Assembly: GCA_964527785.1 (NCBI GenBank)
Contig: CAZGNO010000024.1
Location: 1-50,279 of the forward strand
Direction of reading: 5' to 3'
Length of the DNA: 50,279 bases
DNA from: JADJXV01 sp964527785
GTDB taxonomy: Bacteria; Bacteroidota; Ignavibacteria; Kapaibacteriales; UBA961
Part shown: positions 9,180 through 17,791 of the stretch, one piece after another
How the letters are laid out: every line of letters begins with the position of its first letter
Numbering within the stretch: the first letter of the stretch is position 1
The notes under the pieces: model-generated
Databases searched by the model: none
Told to the model about the DNA's origin: nothing
Seen by the model: the letters and a program-made list of their open reading frames with translations, nothing else
Position numbers and translations under genes: made by a program

Positions 9180-10382
9180 TTACAGTGATTTTAAAAATTT
9201 CAACAGAGCTTCTTTTGATGCTTGGGAAAGTCCCTGATACTGTATTTTACTTTTTTCGGCTTCTCCGCCGTGCATTAGTATTGCTTCTTCGATGCTTTTT
9301 GCCCTACCATCGTGCAAAAGAAAGTAATTTCCTCCCTGAGAGTTAGGGGAAAGCCCAAGTCCCCAAAGAGGCGGGGTTCTCCATTCGTGTGTTTTTGCGT
9401 TTCCTTCGGTATAACCGTCGTCCAAGCCGCTTCCCATATCATGGAGCAGCAGGTCAGTATACGGATGAAATTCTTTGTTGGACAGCGCAGTAATTTGCGA
9501 GTACCCGGTTTTCAATGTTTCTTTATGACAGCTGTTGCAGCTAATGTTAGAAAACACTTGTTTTCCGGTGATTACCTCGTTGTCATTCTGATTTCGCTGG
9601 ACAGGTGCTTTTAATGTTTGGAGGTAGAACACAACATCATAGACTGTTTGATTGGAAACCTCCGGATCAATTTCTTGCAAGGAATAAACGTCGTAGGGTA
9701 CAAACGATGATGCAATACCCATATCTTGATTATATGCATTAACAGTTTGATGCAATAGATTGTATGCCCCGGCTTTCTTACCAAAACGGCATATGTGTTT
9801 CCCATTTTGTGAGATTGAATTTGGAGACGGAATGATAAATCCGGGCAATACAACCCATTGAGGAACGCCGGAAATGCCGTCTCCGTCTACATCCGTCGGG
9901 TCTGCCATTGCAAGAATATCGGTATCAGAAACAAGCTCTAAAAACCCTAATCCTGTATTGCTCGGCGGAGTGAATTTAGAGAAGGTAGCTCCTGCGGGAA
10001 TCTGTTCGGGAGTAAAGCCGGGTAATGCTCTGTTTTGCAATTGAGGTCCGCCTTGGGCAATGAATAAATTGCCATTATCGTCTTTCTGCCCGAAACGTGT
10101 CAGTGTGGTAAAGGGATGCCCCTTCCCGTCTCCGGCATGGCAAGATCCGCAGCTTGAAGCAACAAATACAGGTCCCAGACCGGTTTGAGCAGTAAACACT
10201 TCATCATTAAATGCAACGTCACCACGCAAGTGTTGCATTGATTGCGCACCGGAGAGATTTTCAATTGCCCCGTCCAATACTTCATCATCGTTCGGAGCGG
10301 CAGGGGTCAGTTTATCACATGAAGCAATCGTAATAACGGCACATACAATAGCCGTAATCGCAAGCAGTCGTTTCGTTCTCAT
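9180..10382 (-). CDS. Di-heme c-type oxidoreductase (DHOR/DUF1111 family) lipoprotein
   Basis: A 400-residue exported lipoprotein (lipobox ITIASC, C22) with two heme c sites, CGSCH (78-82) and CNSCH (282-286), and a calcium-loop-like DVDGDGISG (164-172). The sequence GLGPVF..SCGSCHAGDGKG and the C-terminal LLHDGRAKSIEEAILMHGGEA are hallmarks of the DUF1111 'thiol oxidoreductase' family, distant relatives of di-heme cytochrome c peroxidases. In several Bacteroidota and Proteobacteria these proteins accompany imelysin-type iron uptake proteins; no imelysin is present here. It is the first gene of the operon, with a good promoter at 10420-10451, and diverges from a DtxR-family regulator. The reaction is not established. 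Confidence 0.85.
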   Translation of the reverse strand: MRTKRLLAITAIVCAVITIASCDKLTPAAPNDDEVLDGAIENLSGAQSMQHLRGDVAFNDEVFTAQTGLGPVFVASSCGSCHAGDGKGHPFTTLTRFGQKDDNGNLFIAQGGPQLQNRALPGFTPEQIPAGATFSKFTPPSNTGLGFLELVSDTDILAMADPTDVDGDGISGVPQWVVLPGFIIPSPNSISQNGKHICRFGKKAGAYNLLHQTVNAYNQDMGIASSFVPYDVYSLQEIDPEVSNQTVYDVVFYLQTLKAPVQRNQNDNEVITGKQVFSNISCNSCHKETLKTGYSQITALSNKEFHPYTDLLLHDMGSGLDDGYTEGNAKTHEWRTPPLWGLGLSPNSQGGNYFLLHDGRAKSIEEAILMHGGEAEKSKIQYQGLSQASKEALLKFLKSL

Positions 10383-10419
10383 ACTTTTTTATTAATTTAC
10401 ACTGATTAGTTTTAATAAA

Positions 10420-10451
10420 CAAATCTACGAAATAAAATTTGAATTATCAAA
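10420..10451 (-). promoter_or_regulatory. Promoter of the di-heme/Rieske/porin operon
   Basis: On the minus strand there is TTTG (10448-10451), a 20-nt spacer and TAGATTTG (10420-10427), an exact fit to the Bacteroidota primary sigma consensus TTTG / TAnnTTTG. It gives a leader of about 30 nt before the ATG at 10382. Confidence 0.75.
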
Positions 10452-10458
10452 CATAAAT

Positions 10459-10476
10459 AATTAGACTCACCTAATT
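10459..10476. promoter_or_regulatory. Candidate DtxR-family operator between divergent genes
   Basis: The 18-bp sequence AATTAGACTCACCTAATT has perfect 6-bp inverted arms (AATTAG/CTAATT). It resembles DtxR/MntR-type sites, which carry TTAG/CTAA half-sites. It lies just upstream of the -33 element of the di-heme operon and 48 bp before the dtxR start, so it could control both genes. The link to the adjacent regulator is inferred. Confidence 0.55.
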
Positions 10477-10524
10477 TTTATTATTAAACGTACATCTTCA
10501 ACAATTATTTACGACATCAAGACT

Positions 10525-11178
10525 ATGCAATCATTAACTGAAGAGAATTATATAAAAGCTATCTATCTCATTGCTCAAAAAGGGAATACAAAAATTACTC
10601 CGACCGCAATTGCCGAAGAAGTAAGTGTTAATCCCGCTTCGGTAGTGGATATGATAAAGAAACTCACCGAGAAGGAATTGATACGATATGATAAGAGCAG
10701 AGGGGCAGAGCTCACCGATATAGGAAATAAATTAGCACTGAATATTGTGAGAAATCATCGTCTGTGGGAGGTTTTTTTGTCGGAAAAGTTGGGGTATTCG
10801 TGGGATGTGGTTCACGAGATTGCCGAGCAGTTGGAACATATCCGGCATTCTGAACTTGCCGACAGACTAGAAACCTTCTTGGGGTTTCCGGAGTATGACC
10901 CGCATGGAGACCCTATACCAAAATCCAACGGAGCGATGCCCAATACATTTACGACTTTACTCTCAGAAATCGAGATCGGTAAAAAATGTCGCGTTGTTGC
11001 AGTGAAAGATACTTCCAGTACATTCCTCCAATACTTACAACAATTATCGGTCAGCATTGGTACATCAATCGAAGTTTTAGATAAAATCCCGTTCGATGGT
11101 TCGATGAGCATTCAAATCGGTACCGACATCAAGACCAATGTCTCCAAAAAGTTTGTGGAAAGCTTGTTGGTGGATTAG
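10525..11178 (+). CDS. DtxR-family metal-dependent transcriptional regulator
   Basis: A 217-residue regulator. Residues about 1-65 form the winged helix (SLTEENYIKAIYLI, VSVNPASVVDMIKKL, GAELTDIG). Residues about 70-140 form the dimerisation and metal-binding domain (NHRLWEVFL, EIAEQLEHIRHSELADRLETFLGFPEYDPHGDPIP). The C-terminus (about 145-217) is a FeoA/SH3-like domain. Family members bind DNA when loaded with Fe2+ or Mn2+ and repress metal uptake genes. It diverges from the di-heme/Rieske/porin operon across a 142-bp gap holding a palindrome, and it lies just before the heme uptake locus. Whether iron or manganese is sensed cannot be told from the sequence alone. Confidence 0.9.
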   Translation: MQSLTEENYIKAIYLIAQKGNTKITPTAIAEEVSVNPASVVDMIKKLTEKELIRYDKSRGAELTDIGNKLALNIVRNHRLWEVFLSEKLGYSWDVVHEIAEQLEHIRHSELADRLETFLGFPEYDPHGDPIPKSNGAMPNTFTTLLSEIEIGKKCRVVAVKDTSSTFLQYLQQLSVSIGTSIEVLDKIPFDGSMSIQIGTDIKTNVSKKFVESLLVD

Positions 11179-11454
11179 AAAAACATCTCCAGCCATACAT
11201 ACTCTCACCTCTACTATCCTACCCTAGCACCTGCTATCATTCAACTTTCGGGTATGAATACCTTTACTCGAACATATAGAAACTCATAGCTCATTGGTTT
11301 GAATTTTTAACATTGTCTTCACACAATATACATCTGAGCTATTGAATCTTGAAAACTCATTCCGTACAAATACTTAACATAACTTCATCCTCTACATTCA
11401 CCTCTTTTTAAAATATCAAGAAGCTATTTTAATTTTACATTTCTAAATTTTCTA
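11179..11454. other. Gene-free stretch after the DtxR gene
   Basis: About 275 bp of AT-rich sequence with no supported gene, terminator or repeat. The promoter of the heme locus starts at its right edge. Confidence 0.5.
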
Positions 11455-11486
11455 TTTGCACGGAACAAAAACAAATCGTAGTTTTG
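11455..11486 (+). promoter_or_regulatory. Promoter of the heme uptake locus
   Basis: TTTG (11455-11458), a 20-nt spacer and TAGTTTTG (11479-11486) fit the Bacteroidota TTTG / TAnnTTTG consensus exactly. The predicted start, about 11492, falls inside the palindrome at 11489-11511 and leaves a leader of about 59 nt before the ATG at 11551. Confidence 0.75.
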
Positions 11487-11488
11487 CC

Positions 11489-11511
11489 TTATTAAGATTA
11501 AGTCTAAATAA
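11489..11511. promoter_or_regulatory. 23-bp palindromic operator at the heme-locus transcription start
   Basis: A nearly perfect dyad with outer arms TTATT/AATAA and inner arms AGA/TCT; 18 of 22 non-central positions are symmetric. It sits directly after the -7 element, where a bound repressor would block transcription. It shares TAGACT-like half-site sequence with the palindrome at 10459-10476, so the nearby DtxR-type regulator, or a Fur-like protein, is a candidate binder. Confidence 0.6.
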
Positions 11512-11550
11512 ACAACGATTGCTTTTTCATTCATCTAAACTCGTAAATCA

Positions 11551-11883
11551 ATGTGCCGCTCACTTATGCTTCATCATACTGAACATGGATGTGTTTCATT
11601 GTGCTCAGAATGCAGTAAAATTCAAATTTGCTTTGGTACAACTGCTACTGTACATTCATATAATGAATTTTCAACCTTTTGCAGAATGATTGACGACTTA
11701 CTAGAAACGCGCGGTAATACTGAAAGCAGATTTCAAAAAACAGTTTTTATAAGTACACAAATCGAAAATTTGATGCTTGCTTTTAGTATTGAAGAACTTG
11801 AGTATTTAAATGATTTGCTTTCTCAAGCATCGGCAATGCTTTCTATCCGTTCCATTTTGCTCACGGAACGATGTAAAAATTAA
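11551..11883 (+). CDS. Small CxxC protein, DUF6686-like, first gene of heme locus
   Basis: A 110-residue soluble protein without signal peptide. The N-terminus has M-C2 and a C-S-E-C pair in SLCSECSKIQICFGT (about residues 17-31), followed by a helical region rich in Leu and Glu. The pattern of an early Cys, a CxxC pair and IQxxFGT recalls the small Bacteroidota DUF6686 family of unknown function; I recognise this only by pattern. It directly follows the regulated promoter at 11455-11511 and precedes the HmuY gene, so it is expected to be made under the same iron/heme control. The Cys cluster could bind metal or a redox partner. An overlapping 77-residue frame beginning at 11456 is judged spurious because it starts inside the -33 element. 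Confidence 0.65.
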   Translation: MCRSLMLHHTEHGCVSLCSECSKIQICFGTTATVHSYNEFSTFCRMIDDLLETRGNTESRFQKTVFISTQIENLMLAFSIEELEYLNDLLSQASAMLSIRSILLTERCKN

Positions 11884-11898
11884 TATACCTTATTTTTC

Positions 11899-12008
11899 GC
11901 AGGATGTCATTTTAAGGAGTTCAACTCGGTGAAGAATCTGCTCGAAAGCTGCTAACTGAACAGCCGGAATACTATTTCTTCATTTCATTCAAAAATGACA
12001 TTCTGCGC
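11899..12008. repeat. Degenerate palindromic repeat, copy R3
   Basis: Left arm ATGTCATTTT...GAAGAAT and right arm, read on the other strand, ATGTCATTTT...GAAGAAA form a long imperfect hairpin. It is a diverged member of the GTCATTCTGA family found at 27032-27246. It lies between the small CxxC gene and hmuY. Confidence 0.65.
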
Positions 12009-12066
12009 AAAGTAAGTCCTAATAAAAATTCTTTCTTGTTTTTTTAATTATTTCTATCGTATTACT

Positions 12067-13293
12067 ATGTTTAAACTCTCCTCTTTTGCGGTACTCGCCT
12101 TTTTGTGCGGGTCAATGTGTTTTTCTGCTCCCAGCCGCGACTCTATACAGCTTGGTGCAGGTATTACAAATAATGTATATTATTCTTTTTCCGGTGAACA
12201 TACATCTGTTCCTGCTTCAAATTGGGATATTGCTTTTGAAATTCCCGGGTTCTCCTCATCAATTCTCCTCAATTCCGTAAAAGGTGTTCAACTTTGGAAT
12301 GTGGCTGGTTCGGACGGAGAATCGTTTGATAAAGCAATTGATACTACCTCCCTCTTCTCTATGGCAACTCTGCATAATACAGATACATCATGGTCATCAG
12401 GTGCTTTTAATATGGGCAAAGATTATAATACAGGTGATTTCGGCTGGGGAGAATATAATATGACAACTCATCAAGTAACCGGAAAAACTGTTTACGTAGT
12501 AAAACTTGCCAACAAGCAAGTTAAGAAAATTATCATAGATGGTCTCTCAGCAGGAACGTATTCATTCCGTTATGCCAATATAGATGGCTCCGACCTTCAA
12601 ACTAAAACCATTGCAAAGAAAGATTTTCCTAATAAGAATTTTATGTATTTCTCTTTAGAGAACGGCACTTCTATAGACCGCGAGCCGGCTAAATGGGATT
12701 TATTCTTCGGTAAGTATATAACCTTTATACCGACAGCATATCCCGTAACAGGCATACTAACAAATCGTAGTGTTAAAACAGCAGTTTACAAAGGTGTAAA
12801 CCCTAAAAGTTCAACCTCGAACGGACTTACATTTGAGGGAAGTATCAATGCTATTGGGTATAATTGGAAAACATTTACCGGAACAACGTATGCAATCAAT
12901 GATAGTCTTGCATATTTTGTTCAAACAACCGACGGAAGTATTCGCCGTTTGATTTTTACAGGTTTCGGAGGCAATGCAACAGGTAGTATTTCATTTGAAT
13001 TTGAATCAATTTCTACTTCTGTATCAGAAGAAAACGGTACGGTAATATCAAGCGTGGCACTCTATCCGAATCCGGCACATGGCACAGCGACAGTACTCTT
13101 TTCCACAGCGAACACAAATTCACCGGTTGAAGTTGCAGTGTGGAATATTTTGGGTATTAAAATCCAAAGCGTAAACGTAGCTGCAGAAAGCAATTTGATG
13201 CAACATCAAATTTCGGGCTTATCTTCCGGTGTTTATACCGTTACTGTTACGTCTAACGGGCATACTGCAGTTCAAAAATTGATTGTTGAGTAA
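12067..13293 (+). CDS. HmuY-family heme-binding protein with T9SS sorting domain
   Basis: A 408-residue secreted protein. A signal peptide (about 1-20, ending CFSAPS) precedes an HmuY-like fold (about 25-320; ASNWDIAFEI, WGEYNM, PAKWDLFFGKYITFI). The C-terminal 75 residues are a T9SS type A sorting domain (VALYPNPAHGTATVLF, GLSSGVYTVTV). HmuY proteins capture heme outside the cell and pass it to a TonB receptor. The coupling of HmuY with a sorting domain suggests export across the outer membrane by T9SS rather than lipid anchoring, unlike the second HmuY at 21912. It is 45 bp upstream of the TonB receptor gene. Axial heme ligands cannot be assigned by eye. Confidence 0.85.
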   Translation: MFKLSSFAVLAFLCGSMCFSAPSRDSIQLGAGITNNVYYSFSGEHTSVPASNWDIAFEIPGFSSSILLNSVKGVQLWNVAGSDGESFDKAIDTTSLFSMATLHNTDTSWSSGAFNMGKDYNTGDFGWGEYNMTTHQVTGKTVYVVKLANKQVKKIIIDGLSAGTYSFRYANIDGSDLQTKTIAKKDFPNKNFMYFSLENGTSIDREPAKWDLFFGKYITFIPTAYPVTGILTNRSVKTAVYKGVNPKSSTSNGLTFEGSINAIGYNWKTFTGTTYAINDSLAYFVQTTDGSIRRLIFTGFGGNATGSISFEFESISTSVSEENGTVISSVALYPNPAHGTATVLFSTANTNSPVEVAVWNILGIKIQSVNVAAESNLMQHQISGLSSGVYTVTVTSNGHTAVQKLIVE

Positions 13294-13338
13294 GACAACT
13301 TACCCTTAATTGCTACTACCCGTCGAAATCTCAAAACT

Positions 13339-15522
13339 ATGAGACATATTCTTACTACAATAGTTATATTATTCGGTGCTTGTGAATTATATTCCCAAGC
13401 ACCGAATGATACTGTAAAGGTTTATTCCGTTGCACCCGTTACAATAGAAGCAGTAAGAGTGGATCAAGACATCAAGCGACTTCCTCCTATACAAGGAACA
13501 TTTATTTTTTCTGGTAAGAAAAATGAAGTTATAGACCTGAAACAAAAAAATTCTACGTTGACAGAGAAGTATGCAAGACAGATTTTTGCAAAAATACCCG
13601 GTGTATTTGTCTATGATATGGACGGCACCGGTAATCAAATGAACCTCTCCACAAGAGGACTTGACCCGCACCGATCGTGGGAATTTAACGTCCGTAAGGA
13701 CAACATCGGCACAAACTCGGATATGTACGGCTACCCTGCCAGTCACTACAATATCCCCATGGAAGCAGTAGAGCGAATTGAACTTGTACGTGGTACTGGG
13801 TCACTACAATACGGCGCACAGTTTGGTGGTATGCTTAACTATATCAGCAAACAGCCCGATACGACACATCAATTTGGATATGAAAATATCAATACAATCG
13901 GTACATATGGATTGGTAAGTACTTATAATTCAGCTTCAGGAAAAATCGGTGATTTCAAATATTCGGCATGGTTTAATAAAAAATGGATAACCGGCTATAG
14001 AAAAAACAGCGATGCCGAATATGATGCAGAAGCAGTATCACTTTTTTATTCACCTTCAAACACATTGCAATTGAAATTGGAATGGACACACTCCAATTAT
14101 ATCACTCATCTTCCGGGTCCCCTTACGGACAGTATGTTTCACGCAGACCCACAGATGGCAACAAGGTCTAGAAACTATTACAATCCTGACATTCATATAC
14201 CTTCGTTTTCAATGGATTGGAAAATTTCACCCGAAACACGTATGCAATTGACTGCATCGGCTGTGCTTGGAGCAAGAAACAGTGTTATGTTTGATAAACC
14301 TGCCACAATTGCCGACTCGATTGTCACGGCTACCTTGCAATACAACAACCGCCAGGTGGATATTGACAATTTCAACAGCTTTACGACCGAACTTCGGGTA
14401 TTACATTCATATTCCCTATTTGATCTGAAAAATACGCTTTCTGCCGGAATTCAATATATGAACAACGACTTGCATCGCCGCCAAATAGGTAAGGGGACAA
14501 CAGGGATTGATTTTGATCTGACACTCGTAACATCCGGCTGGGGACGAGATCTCCACTATACTACCGGTAACATCGCTCTATTTGCAGAAAACAGATGGGT
14601 GTTTACACCAACATTCTCTATCAATACCGGAATGAGAATGGAAACGGGTAAAACCGATATGATAGGAGATATTACCTACTATCCTGATTCTACACTGCCA
14701 AATACAATCAAGCACAATTTTCCTTTATTTGGAGTAAGTGCCCAGTATGATATAGCTGATGGAATGAATATTTATACCGGATGGTCACAAGCATACCGTC
14801 CTGTGATTTTCAAAGATATTATCCCGGCATCCATCTACGAAGTTGCAGATAAGAATTTGAAAGACGCTGACGGCTATAACGCAGAAATCGGATTCAGAGG
14901 CAAATGGGAGTTTTTGAAATGGGATGTAACAGGTTTTTTGCTTCAATACAATAATCGTTTGGGAACCCTTGCACAAACTGACACATCAGGCAACCAGATT
15001 ATTTTCAGGACGAATATCGGTAATTCACGAACTGCAGGAGTTGAAGTGTTCCTTCAAGGCGACTTTTTCATTGACTATGAATCAAGTTTATCTGTCTTTT
15101 CTTCTACGTCCTATATGGATGCAACATATCAGAATGCAACGATAAGATCAGGTAATGAAAATATCAATATTAACGGTAACACTGTGGAGAGTGTACCGAA
15201 ATGGATTACTCGCGAAGGGTTTACATACAATTATTCATTACTCAGTTTGTCGGCTTTGTATAGTTATACTTCTGAAAGTTTTGCTGATGCAATGAACAGT
15301 ATCGCGCCTTCTGCTACAGGGGCATCTGGGCTAGTTCCCTCATATCAATTATTGGATATTAATCTTGCTGTCAAATTGTCGAATATCGTCACACTGAGAA
15401 TAAATGCTAATAATATATTGGATGAACATTACTTTACAAAACGACCGCAGTTTTACCCGGGTCCGGGGATATGGTCATCGGATGGACGAACACTATCGGG
15501 AACAGTTTCGATAAAAGTATAA
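13339..15522 (+). CDS. TonB-dependent receptor, FecA/HmuR-like (heme locus, first)
   Basis: A 727-residue outer-membrane receptor. It has a signal peptide (1-20), a plug domain (about 60-190; RQIFAKIPGVFVYDMDG, LSTRGLDPHRSWEFNVR, VERIELVRGTGSLQYGAQFGGMLNYISK) and a 22-strand-type barrel to the C-terminus, with late motifs ILDEHYFTKRPQFYPGPGIW and a terminal SIKV. The plug style is that of FecA-like receptors that bring in iron complexes. Partnership with the HmuY protein encoded immediately upstream suggests heme or a heme carrier as substrate. No TonB box is obvious by eye; VAPVTIEAV near residues 30-38 is a possible one. Confidence 0.88.
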   Translation: MRHILTTIVILFGACELYSQAPNDTVKVYSVAPVTIEAVRVDQDIKRLPPIQGTFIFSGKKNEVIDLKQKNSTLTEKYARQIFAKIPGVFVYDMDGTGNQMNLSTRGLDPHRSWEFNVRKDNIGTNSDMYGYPASHYNIPMEAVERIELVRGTGSLQYGAQFGGMLNYISKQPDTTHQFGYENINTIGTYGLVSTYNSASGKIGDFKYSAWFNKKWITGYRKNSDAEYDAEAVSLFYSPSNTLQLKLEWTHSNYITHLPGPLTDSMFHADPQMATRSRNYYNPDIHIPSFSMDWKISPETRMQLTASAVLGARNSVMFDKPATIADSIVTATLQYNNRQVDIDNFNSFTTELRVLHSYSLFDLKNTLSAGIQYMNNDLHRRQIGKGTTGIDFDLTLVTSGWGRDLHYTTGNIALFAENRWVFTPTFSINTGMRMETGKTDMIGDITYYPDSTLPNTIKHNFPLFGVSAQYDIADGMNIYTGWSQAYRPVIFKDIIPASIYEVADKNLKDADGYNAEIGFRGKWEFLKWDVTGFLLQYNNRLGTLAQTDTSGNQIIFRTNIGNSRTAGVEVFLQGDFFIDYESSLSVFSSTSYMDATYQNATIRSGNENININGNTVESVPKWITREGFTYNYSLLSLSALYSYTSESFADAMNSIAPSATGASGLVPSYQLLDINLAVKLSNIVTLRINANNILDEHYFTKRPQFYPGPGIWSSDGRTLSGTVSIKV

Positions 15523-15836
15523 TACTATTACATTTATGCAGAATAGGTCAATTGTTTATCGCCGTGCATTGCTATTATAGCTTACATTTCATTGGTCAAA
15601 GCAGTCTCTGCACTCGCGTTTCAATAGAAGAAAAGCAATGCAACAACCGAACTGACCTCAATCCACACACAACATAAACAATTGTTTTTATTGATATCCT
15701 TACATTGTAAATTAAGAAAACGAAAAAAAAAAATCGAAAACCATTAGATGTAAATTAGTTATCTGGCAAAAGTTCCATGTCAGTACAAAAAAAAGTTAAT
15801 TAGAATCTCTCTTTTTTACACAATTATTATAAAACA
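15523..15836. other. Gene-free stretch before hmuS
   Basis: About 310 bp, strongly A-rich towards its right end. A 9-bp inverted repeat, TGCATTGCT (15565-15573) and AGCAATGCA (15634-15642), is the only structure noted. I saw no consensus promoter for hmuS, so it may be transcribed from upstream or from a non-standard promoter. Confidence 0.5.
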
Positions 15837-16898
15837 ATGAAAACCACCCCTCAAGAATTACACAGAGAGTGGAATGCACTGACAAGTGCAAATAAAACAC
15901 TCCGTATCCGCGATGCTGCAGCACAACTTGGTGTATCAGAAGCAGAACTCTTATCTACTGTGTGCGGCGAATCAGTCATTCGTCTGCGTCCTGAATGGAA
16001 CGCGATTCTGCCTCGTGTTAAAGAACTTGGCTATGTAATGGCACTTACCCGCAATGACGATTGCGTTCACGAGCGCAAAGGAATCTACGAGGATATCCGT
16101 ACCGGAGATATTACTGCCCTTGTTTTGGGGGAAGATATAGACCTTCGACTCTTTCCTCGCACATGGAACTATATCTATGCTGTAACAGAATCATCTGCAC
16201 ACGGCGACCGTAAAAGTTTGCAAATATTCGATGCACACGGTTCTGCGGTTCATAAAGTTTACTTGACCGGTCAAAGTAATTTCGAAGCATATGCGACTCT
16301 TGTGCTTGATTTTATCAGCGACAATCAAAATAAGGGCGAAACAGATGTTACCGCAGTTCCTGAACGCAAAGCAGATAATCCTGATGACAGCATTGATGTT
16401 GAAAAATTCCGTGCCGCTTGGAGTGCGCTTGAAGATACACACGATTTTTTCCCGATGCTCAAACGGTTTAATACCGGTCGCTTGCAGGCATTACGTCTGG
16501 CGGGTAACGAGTGGGCTTATTCTGTTCCAAATAGCGCAGCTCAACAAATTCTGACAGCCGCCTCCGAATCTCAAACACCGATTATGGTATTTGTGGCTAA
16601 TCGCGGTGCAATTCAAATCCATACAGGAGCTGTTACAAAACTCATGGAAACAGGTCGGTGGTTCAATGTTTTGGATGAAAAGTTCAATCTTCATCTGCGT
16701 CAAACGGCTATCACAAGCTCATGGATAGTAAAGAAACCGACAACCGAAGGTATAGTAACCTCGCTTGAAGTTTTTGATAAGAATGGTGAAATGATTGTTC
16801 AGTTTTTCGGCAAACGCAAGCCAGGTATTCCTGAATTGAATGAATGGCGCGCTATTGTAGAGCAAGTAAGCCATTCGGAAGAGGAAGCATATGCGTAA
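15837..16898 (+). CDS. hmuS: HemS/HmuS-type heme-handling protein
   Basis: A 353-residue cytoplasmic protein made of two related HemS-type halves (about 5-170 and 190-345). The proximal heme histidine of the family is visible as H202 in THDFFPMLKRFN, matching the VHQFF-like position of ChuS. LQALRLAGNEWAYSV and WIVKKPTTEG are further family signatures. Members bind heme delivered by the ABC transporter and store, traffic or degrade it. Its stop overlaps the start of hmuT by 8 bases, so production is coupled to transport. Confidence 0.9.
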   Translation: MKTTPQELHREWNALTSANKTLRIRDAAAQLGVSEAELLSTVCGESVIRLRPEWNAILPRVKELGYVMALTRNDDCVHERKGIYEDIRTGDITALVLGEDIDLRLFPRTWNYIYAVTESSAHGDRKSLQIFDAHGSAVHKVYLTGQSNFEAYATLVLDFISDNQNKGETDVTAVPERKADNPDDSIDVEKFRAAWSALEDTHDFFPMLKRFNTGRLQALRLAGNEWAYSVPNSAAQQILTAASESQTPIMVFVANRGAIQIHTGAVTKLMETGRWFNVLDEKFNLHLRQTAITSSWIVKKPTTEGIVTSLEVFDKNGEMIVQFFGKRKPGIPELNEWRAIVEQVSHSEEEAYA

Positions 16899-17787
16899 AA
16901 GTGCAATGCAAATAGCTGTCATTAGTGCACTTATCCTCGGATATATGCCAAGTGCGGCTCAGCAGACGGTCAAATCACACGACGGAGTTACGGTAACAAT
17001 TCCCGCTAAGCCCAAAATTATTGCGCTTGGCGGTGCAATCACAGAGATTTTGTTTGCGCTTGGAATGAGCGATGCGATTATCGGGGTGGATGTATCGAGT
17101 ACCTACCCCGAACAGACAAAGAGCAAACCAAACGTAGGATATTGGCGCAATTTGAATGCCGAGGCAATTCTTGCACTCCAACCGAATCTTATTATTACGA
17201 CAACCGAAGCAGGACCGGCAGCAGTATTCGGACAAATAAAAAAAGCCGGTATTCCTGTCTTGGTTGTGGATGCTCAGTATTCTGTTGCTAATGCTAAAGC
17301 AAAAATTCGTTTGATTGCCAAAGCAGTCGGGAAGATGCAACGCGGCGAAGAACTTCTTGCAGAAATGGATAAGGATTTGGCAGAAGCGGAACAACTGAAA
17401 TCGAAGGTAAAGACTACTCCTTCCGTGCTGTTTATTTATGCTCGTGGGCAGTCACTCATGCTTACTTCCGGCAAAAAAACCCCGGCTGACGGCATTCTCC
17501 CGCTCGCTAAAGCTAAAAATGCCATTACTCAATTTGACGGCGTGAAACCATTGACTTCAGAGTCGGTGGTTGCAAGCAGACCTGATATTATTTTGATGAC
17601 AACAGGAGGAATGAAATCACTTGGAGGAATTGACGGTGTATTGAAAATTCCGGGTGTAGCACTCACACCTGCGGGAAAATCCCGGCGAATAGTAGAAATT
17701 GACGACTTGCTTTTACTCGGCTTTTCACCGCGTTGCGGAAAGGCAGTCAAAGAACTTATTACCACATTGCATCCGGAAATTCAATAA
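16891..17787 (+). CDS. hmuT: Heme ABC transporter periplasmic binding protein
   Basis: A 298-residue exported protein of the cobalamin/iron-siderophore binding family (PF01497). A signal peptide (about 1-23, ending PSAAQQ) is followed by VKSHDGVTVTIPAKPKIIALGGAITEILFALGM, which is typical of HmuT. Later motifs are PNVGYWRNLNAEAILALQPNLII and ASRPDIILMTTGG. It should collect heme in the periplasm and hand it to HmuU. The start has a good ribosome-binding site (AGAGGAAG) inside the end of hmuS. It is followed 4 bases later by the permease gene. Confidence 0.92.
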   Translation: MRKSAMQIAVISALILGYMPSAAQQTVKSHDGVTVTIPAKPKIIALGGAITEILFALGMSDAIIGVDVSSTYPEQTKSKPNVGYWRNLNAEAILALQPNLIITTTEAGPAAVFGQIKKAGIPVLVVDAQYSVANAKAKIRLIAKAVGKMQRGEELLAEMDKDLAEAEQLKSKVKTTPSVLFIYARGQSLMLTSGKKTPADGILPLAKAKNAITQFDGVKPLTSESVVASRPDIILMTTGGMKSLGGIDGVLKIPGVALTPAGKSRRIVEIDDLLLLGFSPRCGKAVKELITTLHPEIQ

Positions 17788-17791
17788 CAAA

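Noticed and set aside
11456..11689. A 77-residue frame overlapping the start of the small CxxC gene
   Set aside because: It begins inside the -33 promoter element and has no family-like features; the 110-residue frame from 11551 explains the region better.
15565..15642. 9-bp inverted repeat TGCATTGCT / AGCAATGCA as a terminator after the TonB receptor gene
   Set aside because: The 60-nt loop and lack of a T run make a terminator unlikely.
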